The notes beneath the pieces are model-generated. The model was not told where the DNA came from. It worked only from the letters and a program-made list of their open reading frames with translations, and ran no database searches. From positions 1-26,834 of the forward strand of contig CAJMPZ010000030.1 of NCBI GenBank assembly GCA_905215445.1: a stretch of 26,834 nt of DNA, written 5' to 3'. How positions within the stretch are numbered: position 1 is the first letter of the stretch; the number at the start of each line of letters is the position of its first letter. This stretch comes from an uncultured bacterium. Lineage in GTDB: Bacteria; Actinomycetota; Coriobacteriia; Coriobacteriales; Coriobacteriaceae. A program made the position numbers and the translations under genes. Of this stretch, positions 21,716-26,834 are shown one piece after another.

Positions 21716-22822
21716 ATGCTGCGCATAGCGACCATCGGCACATCCATGATCACCGACGACTTTATCCAAGTCGTCAACGCCAACGACCAAGCCGCGTTTG
21801 TGGGCACGCTCTCGCGCGATGCAGAGCGCGGCGCTGCCTTTACCGCTGAGCGCGGCGGCGAGCGCAACTTCACCGCACTCGACGAGCTCGCGTCCGCCGC
21901 CGACGTCGACGCCGTCTACATCGGCAGCCCCAACGCGCTCCATTACGAGCAGGCGCTCGCCTGCATCGCCGGCGGCAAGCACGTTATCGTCGAAAAGCCC
22001 TTCTGCGCCACCGAAGCGCAGGCGCTGGAAGTCTTCCGCGCTGCCGAGGCAGCAGGTGTCGTGGCCCTCGAGGCCATGCGCCCGCTCCACGACCCCGCTT
22101 TCCACGCCATCGAGGACGCCCTGGGTGAGATCGCCCCCATCCGCCGCGCCTCATTGCGCTTTGGCAAATATTCCTCACGCTACAACGAGATTCTCGCGGG
22201 ACGCGCCACCAATATCTTCGACTGCAATATGGCATCGGGTTCCCTCATGGATATTGGCGTCTACACCGTCGAGCCCATGGCCGAGATTTTCGGCATGCCC
22301 TCCGGCCTTACGAGCATGACTACTCTGCTCGACCCCACCACGCGACAGCTCACGCACGGCCCCATCGACGGCTGCGGTTCCATCCTCGCCAGCTACGGCG
22401 GTGGCCGCATCTCCGTCGAGCTCGCGCACTCAAAAATTACGAACGACCTGCTGCCCTCGCAAATCGAAGGCGAGCGTGGCACTATCCAGATCGACCATCT
22501 GTCCACGCCCCGCAACGTCCGCATCGACTATCGCGGCGACGTCGTACGCGGCTCGGCGACCGAGGCACCGCGCGAACAGAGCGACAACGGCCGCGTGCTC
22601 GACCTGCCCAAATCGAGCAACACCATGGAATACGAACTCACAGACTTTATCACCGCCATCGGCGGCATCGATAATGTCAAGGAAGAGATTTGGGAGACCC
22701 CGGCGGGACGTCACGAGCTTGGCCACTACCGCGACGTCACGCTCGTCTCACTGCGTATCATGGATGCCGTGCGCCAGCAGGCGGGTATCGCCTTCCCCGC
22801 TGACTCTAACAAGCAGGCATAG
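21716..22822 (+). CDS. Gfo/Idh/MocA family oxidoreductase
   Basis: A 368-residue NAD(P)-dependent oxidoreductase. The N-terminal Rossmann fold starts LRIATIGTSMITDDF with an altered glycine loop, then has the typical YIGSPNALHYEQALA and the signature EKPFC near residue 98. The C-terminal dimerisation and substrate domain carries MDIGVYTVEPMAEIFG, where this family has a conserved Asp and Tyr. Members act on sugars, inositol, or biliverdin-like compounds; the substrate is not evident. The ATG at 21716 has AGGGGG. A TACACT -10 candidate lies at 21677-21682. The acylphosphatase gene begins 2 nt after the stop, so the two are co-translated. Confidence 0.92.
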   Translation: MLRIATIGTSMITDDFIQVVNANDQAAFVGTLSRDAERGAAFTAERGGERNFTALDELASAADVDAVYIGSPNALHYEQALACIAGGKHVIVEKPFCATEAQALEVFRAAEAAGVVALEAMRPLHDPAFHAIEDALGEIAPIRRASLRFGKYSSRYNEILAGRATNIFDCNMASGSLMDIGVYTVEPMAEIFGMPSGLTSMTTLLDPTTRQLTHGPIDGCGSILASYGGGRISVELAHSKITNDLLPSQIEGERGTIQIDHLSTPRNVRIDYRGDVVRGSATEAPREQSDNGRVLDLPKSSNTMEYELTDFITAIGGIDNVKEEIWETPAGRHELGHYRDVTLVSLRIMDAVRQQAGIAFPADSNKQA

Positions 22823-22824
22823 CG

Positions 22825-23235
22825 ATGGGTTTTTTCGACAAGCTTTTCTCGGGCGTCACCGGCGGCAGCCGCGAACCCCAAAAGCCCTCTGGCGTTGAGC
22901 TTGAGCTGCGCCGTAGGCTCACCGTGCTCGCAAGCGACGAGGCCACTCAAGACGCCCCGCAGCGCTATTTCCTGCGGTGGGAGGGACAGGTCCAGGGCGT
23001 CGGTTTCCGCTTCACCAACACCAACCTCGCACAGGCACGCGCACTCACCGGCTGGGTGAGTAACATGGAAGACGGGTCAGTCGAGATGGAGATACAGGGA
23101 GCTCCGGCAAACATCCTGTCTCATCTCGAGGCGCTTCATGCCTCCTATGAGCGCATGGGAACGCGTTTTCGCCTCGTAGACGCCCAGACCCGAGCCCCAC
23201 TTGCCAATGAAGACGGTTTCATTCCTCGTTATTAG
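22825..23235 (+). CDS. Acylphosphatase with N-terminal extension
   Basis: A 136-residue protein. Residues about 47-136 are a complete acylphosphatase fold: GQVQGVGFRFTN holds the substrate-binding Arg62, and GWVSNMEDGSVEMEIQG holds the catalytic Asn80, with the usual 18-residue spacing. The enzyme hydrolyses acyl phosphates such as acetyl phosphate. Most acylphosphatases are about 90 residues. The extra 46 residues at the N-terminus begin with an amphipathic MGFFDKLFSG and are otherwise charged, perhaps a membrane-touching or partner region. The ATG at 22825 has only a weak GCAGG site but lies 2 nt after the previous stop. Confidence 0.9.
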   Translation: MGFFDKLFSGVTGGSREPQKPSGVELELRRRLTVLASDEATQDAPQRYFLRWEGQVQGVGFRFTNTNLAQARALTGWVSNMEDGSVEMEIQGAPANILSHLEALHASYERMGTRFRLVDAQTRAPLANEDGFIPRY

Positions 23236-23260
23236 TATTGTGTGCTAAATACGGTATCAT
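23232..23260 (+). promoter_or_regulatory. Possible promoter and operator of the PerR gene
   Basis: TTAGTA at 23232-23237 and TATCAT at 23255-23260, 17 bp apart, could be -35 and -10. The region also has the short inverted repeat TTAG (23232-23235) and CTAA (23245-23248), a weak match to an AT-rich PerR box. It overlaps the acylphosphatase stop codon. Autoregulation is plausible but unproven. Confidence 0.35.
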
Positions 23261-23296
23261 TTACCTACGACCGTTGATAGAAAAGAGGCGAGGCGC

Positions 23297-23677
23297 ATGG
23301 CGGTGCAAAGAAGGAATACCAAGCAGCGAAAGCTGGTTCTTGACGCTGTGCGCCAAAGCTATAACCATCCCACCGCCGACGAAATCTACAACGCCGTACG
23401 CGAACAGGATGACAAGATCAGCCGCGGCACGGTCTACCGCAACCTCAATCTCTTAGCCGACGCAGGGGAGATTCTCTCTATTAAGACGCCGGGCGGCAGC
23501 CGCTTCGATCGCACCATCGAGCCGCACGCACATATCATCTGCACCTCGTGCAGCCGCGTCATCGACGTGCCGCTCCCCTTCGATGCCCAGCTCGACGACA
23601 AGGCGTCCGAGCAAATCGGCTGGGACGTCACCTCGCACTACACCATCTTCGAGGGCCTCTGCCCCAACTGCCGGTAG
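23297..23677 (+). CDS. perR: PerR peroxide-responsive repressor (Fur family)
   Basis: A 126-residue Fur-family regulator. The winged HTH includes NTKQRKLVLDAVRQ and the recognition helix SRGTVYRNLNLLADAG. All five residues that bind the regulatory Fe/Mn in Bacillus PerR have counterparts at matching spacing: His24, Asp71, His77, His79 and Asp90. The structural zinc site is Cys82, Cys85, Cys122 and Cys125. This aspartate-rich site separates PerR from Fur and Zur. The protein should repress peroxide-defence genes until iron-catalysed histidine oxidation releases it. The ATG at 23297 follows a GAGGCGAGG site. No peroxidase gene is beside it in the window. Confidence 0.85.
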   Translation: MAVQRRNTKQRKLVLDAVRQSYNHPTADEIYNAVREQDDKISRGTVYRNLNLLADAGEILSIKTPGGSRFDRTIEPHAHIICTSCSRVIDVPLPFDAQLDDKASEQIGWDVTSHYTIFEGLCPNCR

Positions 23678-23687
23678 ATGTTTGGGA

Positions 23688-23744
23688 CATGCCTTAAAAT
23701 CTCCCTTTCCACCGATGGCGGCAAAAAGTAGATTTCTAGGCATG
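23688..23744. repeat. Inverted repeat in the PerR-HAD convergent gap
   Basis: CATGCCTTAAAATC at 23688-23701 and GATTTCTAGGCATG at 23731-23744 pair at 12 of 14 positions and extend weakly outward; the 29-nt spacer is GC-rich. The two flanking genes converge here, so it might be a bidirectional terminator, but no T-run follows the stem. A REP-like element is also possible. Confidence 0.5.
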
Positions 23745-23754
23745 CCACATATAT

Positions 23755-24552
23755 CTACTCGGCGAGCAGGCGATGCAGTTCCTCTTCGACCGTGCGCACG
23801 TAGCGGACACGGTCATTGACACCGCGCATGGTAGGGTTGCAGCTCTCCATCAGATAGGGATGGCCCACGACGTTGAGCATGTCGCGATCGTTCTCATTGT
23901 CGCCAAACGCCATCATCGCATCGGGCGAGATCCCCAGGGCACGACCATAATCGGCAAGCGCGGACCCCTTGCCCGAGTCAAAGCCGATAAAGTCCGTCCA
24001 TTCGGTTCCCGACGTCATCACATCGACTCGGTCGCTAAAGAGATGCTCGAAATACTCCAGGGCCACCGGCTGATCAATTTCGGGCGTCTGGAAGGCAATC
24101 TTAATGACATCCTCGTCGATGTCCTCGGGACGGTCGACCACCGCCACATCGCAGTGGACCTCATAGCGCAAATGGTCGACGAACGCATCGTTGCCGCTCA
24201 TGGTGTAGAGGTGCCCCTCGCACGAAAGGGTCACGTCGGCATGGGGATACGCAACCACGGCATTCGCGATATCCATAGCAAGGCTACGCTCCATGGAACG
24301 CTTGACAACGGCATGCCCCTCGCTCATCACCAGGGCTCCGTTTTCGCATACATAGGCGAGCTCATCGGCCACCGGGGCAAACAGGTAGCGCAGGCTCGCA
24401 TATTGACGGCCGCTCGCCGGCATAAACACAATGCCGCGACGATGCAGTTCATCGATGAGTTCAAAGGCCTCGGAACGCGGCTCGCGCTCCCCCGGATGCA
24501 GCAACGTGCCGTCCAAATCGCATGCAATCAGCTTGATTCCCTCAAGACCCAT
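23755..24552 (-). CDS. Cof-type HAD-IIB phosphatase
   Basis: A 265-residue HAD-IIB hydrolase, a distant relative of the one at 3780-4622. Motif I is LIACDLDGTLLHPGE near residue 8, motif II is MPASGRQY, the motif III lysine is in GFDSGKGSALADY, and motif IV is MMAFGDNENDRDMLNV. The C2-type cap lies between motifs II and III. Likely substrates are sugar phosphates or other small phosphorylated metabolites. The ATG at 24552 is preferred; a TTG at 24564 is too close to GGAGG. The upstream gap to 24635 is 82 bp. It converges with the PerR gene. Confidence 0.9.
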   Translation of the reverse strand: MGLEGIKLIACDLDGTLLHPGEREPRSEAFELIDELHRRGIVFMPASGRQYASLRYLFAPVADELAYVCENGALVMSEGHAVVKRSMERSLAMDIANAVVAYPHADVTLSCEGHLYTMSGNDAFVDHLRYEVHCDVAVVDRPEDIDEDVIKIAFQTPEIDQPVALEYFEHLFSDRVDVMTSGTEWTDFIGFDSGKGSALADYGRALGISPDAMMAFGDNENDRDMLNVVGHPYLMESCNPTMRGVNDRVRYVRTVEEELHRLLAE

Positions 24553-24634
24553 ATGCTTCCCCAAAGCCTCCTATCAACAGCAAGACGGACCTTGATTGGT
24601 CGCCCCTCAAAGCCCGCCTTGCGTATATACGCGC

Positions 24635-25213
24635 TTAGCCGCGCGTCTTTTTTACGATGGTAAAGTCGGGAGCCATGCTCACGACGGCCTCCGCCGCACT
24701 CGATGCAAAGCGCCGGTCCGCATCGAGTTCACGGGTAACCACCGAGAGCCGAACACCCTCGACGCCCCGGAGCATGCGGCCCAAAACAGGCTGCACCGGC
24801 GTATACATGCGCACGGTATGCTCGTCCGAATCGCCTCGGAAAAGCGGCGCGTGCATATTGCCGATCTCCCAGCACGCATGCGCGAGCGCAATCGGATCCA
24901 TGCGGTCGACTTCGACCAAATAAACCTCGGCGCTGCGCAGGCGCACGACAACCGCCACGGGCACCATGCCCGAACGGTCGATGGCGAGCACGTCGCCATC
25001 GGCAAGACGACCGCCGTCGGCAGCATCCAGCCGAACATCGATCGTGCGCCCCAGCTCCGTCACGCCCGCAAACGCGCATACATCAGCCCGGTCCCAATCG
25101 AACAGTAGCTCGTCAACTTCAAAGACGCCGCCCAACTTCCGGCGAAGCAGGAGTTCATAGGACGGATCGTTGAGATTTCCCAAGCATGTCGTCGAAACCA
25201 AGCGTTCAGGCAT
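24635..25213 (-). CDS. UreE-like metallochaperone domain protein
   Basis: A 192-residue protein whose middle and C-terminal part resemble the urease accessory protein UreE. GGRLADGDVLAID near residue 70 matches the family peptide-binding domain, then DPIALAHACWEIGNMHAPLF near residues 106-125 aligns with the UreE metal-binding segment (A-x-x-LGNRHVP), keeping its key histidine as His121. LGRMLRGVEGVRLS matches the following helix. UreE delivers nickel to urease. The usual His-rich C-terminal tail is absent, and no urease genes appear in this window. The ATG at 25213 lies 3 nt after the SlyD-like stop with GAGGG in the overlap, so the pair is translated together. Role inferred as nickel or metal delivery to another enzyme. 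Confidence 0.65.
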   Translation of the reverse strand: MPERLVSTTCLGNLNDPSYELLLRRKLGGVFEVDELLFDWDRADVCAFAGVTELGRTIDVRLDAADGGRLADGDVLAIDRSGMVPVAVVVRLRSAEVYLVEVDRMDPIALAHACWEIGNMHAPLFRGDSDEHTVRMYTPVQPVLGRMLRGVEGVRLSVVTRELDADRRFASSAAEAVVSMAPDFTIVKKTRG

Positions 25214-25216
25214 ACT

Positions 25217-25645
25217 CTAACCCTCGACCTCAACGAGCTCGATATCAAAGTTGAGGTCCTTGCCGGCCAGCTCGTGGTTGGCGTCGAGCGTCACAGCCTC
25301 GGGCGTTACGTCGATGACCACGGCGGGAACGGGCATACCGCTCGGCGTGGACAGGAAAAGCTTCATGCCCTTCTCGATCTGCTCGATGTTGGGAACCTGT
25401 TCGGCCGGGAAGGTCAGAACCATCTCGGGATTGTGCTCGCCGTAGGCATCGGCAGCAGGAATGTGCACGGTCTTCTTCTCGCCCACCTGCATGTCGACAA
25501 CAGCGGCGTCGAAGCCCTTGATCATCTGACCGGCGCCGCAGGTGAACTCCAGCGGCTCGCCGCGATCGTAGGAGCTATCGAACTGCGTGCCGTCATCGAG
25601 CGTGCCGCGATAATGGGTCTTGACCTTCTTGCCCTGGTTGGACAT
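25217..25645 (-). CDS. SlyD-like FKBP peptidyl-prolyl isomerase
   Basis: A 142-residue FKBP-type prolyl isomerase and chaperone. The FKBP core has VKTHYRGTLDDGTQFDSSYD, FTCGAGQMIKGFDAAVVDMQ and EKKTVHIPAADAYGE; the inserted-in-flap chaperone domain follows (residues about 70-120), and LDANHELAGKDLNFDIELVEV is the characteristic SlyD end. SlyD of E. coli also binds nickel through a His-rich tail, which is missing here. It assists hydrogenase and urease maturation in other bacteria. The ATG at 25645 has GGAGG; an upstream frame to 25675 lacks one. It is the first gene of a two-gene operon with the UreE-like protein. Confidence 0.9.
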   Translation of the reverse strand: MSNQGKKVKTHYRGTLDDGTQFDSSYDRGEPLEFTCGAGQMIKGFDAAVVDMQVGEKKTVHIPAADAYGEHNPEMVLTFPAEQVPNIEQIEKGMKLFLSTPSGMPVPAVVIDVTPEAVTLDANHELAGKDLNFDIELVEVEG

Positions 25646-25765
25646 GGTAACCTCCGTGATAAGGGCGGCGCACAACGCGGGCCGCCGTGAACATATGGCG
25701 CTAACTATACCCTAGTCATACAATTCAATGACAGTTTGCAAAGAAACGCTGCAACCGGAGGAACC

Positions 25766-26779
25766 ATGGCATATCCCGTATTTGACCTACACTGCGACAC
25801 TGCCGACCGAATCGGCTGGGCCACGCTCGATCTCGACCTGCGCTTTACCGCCGGCACCGACGGTTATTTCCCCGGCGACGAAACGCATCCGCAAGATTTC
25901 GACCTCATCGAGGGTAACGCCTGTGCCATCTCGCTCGCAAAGATCGGCAACACGCCGTGGGCACAGTGCTTCGCCACGTTTGTCCCCGACGAGATTCCCA
26001 CCGCCCACGCCGCGCGCTTCCAGGCGCAGATCATGGCGCATATGAGCGGCCAGGCAATGCTCAACCACGACCGTATGGTCAACGTGCGCAGCGCCGCAGA
26101 CATTCGCCCCGCGCTCAAGGACGGCAAGGTCGCTTGCATCCACACCATCGAAAACGCCACGTTCTTTGCCGAGGACCCCGCGCTGATCGAGGTGCTCAAG
26201 AGCCTGGGCGTGCTTATGTCGTCACTCAGCTGGAACGCGCAGGGACCGCTCGCGAGCGGCCACGACACCCACGCCGGCCTCACCGCCGCCGGCATCGAGG
26301 CGCTTACGCAGATGGAGCACGCCGGCATGGTGCTCGACGCCTCCCACCTCAACGATGAGTGCTTTGACGAGGTCGCCGCCCGCGCCACGCGTCCCTTCGT
26401 CGCCAGCCACTCCAACTCCCGTGCGGTTTGCGGCGCCAAACGCAACCTTACCGACGACCAGTTCCGCACCATTCGCGACATGGGTGGCATCGTCGGCCTC
26501 AACTACTGCAGCGAGTTCCTTTCCAACGACGCAACCGACAAGACCGCCGCAGACGTCACCTTCGACCAGCTGGCGGCGCATATCGAGCACTGGCTCGACC
26601 TGGGCGGCGAGGACGTCATCGCGCTCGGCGGCGACTGGGACGGCGCCAAGGTACCCGACTTCCTCTCTGATGCCAGCAAGATGCCCGAATTCCAGAACAT
26701 GCTCTCCAAGCACTTTGGCAAGACCGTGATGCAAAAGCTCTGCAGCGACAACGCGCTTGCCTTCTTCGAGCGTTATTAA
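25766..26779 (+). CDS. Membrane dipeptidase family (peptidase M19)
   Basis: A 337-residue dizinc dipeptidase that cleaves dipeptides. Metal ligands of the M19 family are visible: FDLHCDTADRIGW near residue 6 (His-x-Asp), the bridging Glu in IHTIENATFF near 128, His in LDASHLNDECFDEV, and His in PFVASHSNSRAVC near 212. RNLTDDQFR and ALGGDWDGAK near 295 complete the active site. No signal peptide is present, so it is probably cytoplasmic. The ATG at 25766 has CGGAGG; an earlier frame to 25736 lacks a site. It diverges from the SlyD-like gene, and a TACAAT near 25718 is a weak -10 candidate. Confidence 0.95.
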   Translation: MAYPVFDLHCDTADRIGWATLDLDLRFTAGTDGYFPGDETHPQDFDLIEGNACAISLAKIGNTPWAQCFATFVPDEIPTAHAARFQAQIMAHMSGQAMLNHDRMVNVRSAADIRPALKDGKVACIHTIENATFFAEDPALIEVLKSLGVLMSSLSWNAQGPLASGHDTHAGLTAAGIEALTQMEHAGMVLDASHLNDECFDEVAARATRPFVASHSNSRAVCGAKRNLTDDQFRTIRDMGGIVGLNYCSEFLSNDATDKTAADVTFDQLAAHIEHWLDLGGEDVIALGGDWDGAKVPDFLSDASKMPEFQNMLSKHFGKTVMQKLCSDNALAFFERY

Positions 26780-26801
26780 TTTGGCTCTGTTAGCCCAAAT
26801 T
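26778..26801 (+). terminator. Hairpin after the M19 dipeptidase gene
   Basis: AATTTGGCT at 26778-26786 and AGCCCAAATT at 26792-26801 form a stem with one bulged C and a 5-nt loop, overlapping the TAA stop. There is little T-run. The last 33 bp of the window start with TTGACA at 26801-26806, a good -35, but no -10 is seen before the edge. Confidence 0.45.
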
Positions 26802-26834
26802 TGACACGATCGGCTGTTCGTCGAACCGGAAAAT

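Overview
The window is about 27 kb of GC-rich (roughly 60%) bacterial chromosome, densely packed, with most genes preceded by GGAGG-type ribosome binding sites, some GTG or TTG starts, and strong rho-independent terminators between operons. The gene content (YfcC-type carrier, UvrX/YolD translesion pair, DUF3793 with flavodoxin, PerR, [4Fe-4S] aldo/keto reductase, polar amino-acid ABC transporter with an enlarged permease) suggests an anaerobic, host-associated actinomycete of the Coriobacteriia, most like Collinsella. That assignment is inferred from gene families and sequence style; no database search was possible.

Layout. 1-2906 (minus): a GntR/UTRA regulator, a YfcC-family carrier and the N-terminal part of an amidohydrolase, probably one regulated uptake-and-hydrolysis unit with an operator-like repeat cluster before the carrier. 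3057-6553 (minus): two HAD phosphatases and glucose-6-phosphate isomerase, each separated by terminator hairpins. 6685-7445: an isolated half-length protein resembling the NAD domain of iron alcohol dehydrogenases, bracketed by two copies of a 33-nt repeat. 7441-9438 (plus): an SOS-type promoter and LexA-like box, a Y-family polymerase and an overlapping YolD-like gene. 9465-11195: a membrane-anchored heavy-metal-domain protein with a CsoR-like operator, divergent from a DUF3793-flavodoxin operon. 11269-14518 (minus): amino-acid ABC transporter (binding protein, permease, ATPase) with promoter, internal hairpin and terminator. 14580-16750 (minus): endonuclease IV and a ferredoxin-type aldo/keto reductase, separated by an unusual iterated palindrome. 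16896-18256: a truncated cyclase remnant, a tiny membrane protein and a secreted protein. 18472-21056: metY with a long leader that encodes a possible 17-residue Cys-containing leader peptide, divergent from a LysR regulator. 21156-23677 (plus): rnhA, a Gfo/Idh/MocA oxidoreductase, acylphosphatase and PerR. 23755-25645 (minus): a Cof-type HAD phosphatase, then a coupled SlyD-like isomerase and UreE-like protein that look like a nickel-handling pair without any urease genes in view. 25766-26779 (plus): an M19 dipeptidase.

Most of the window is housekeeping and metabolic. The parts most worth a second look are the metY leader peptide, the SlyD-UreE pair, the half iron-ADH protein with its flanking repeats, the CsoR-type metal switch, the SOS-controlled polymerase pair, the permease with an extracytoplasmic N-terminal domain, and several uncharacterised palindromic repeats. 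I see no tRNA, rRNA, CRISPR array, insertion sequence or phage gene.
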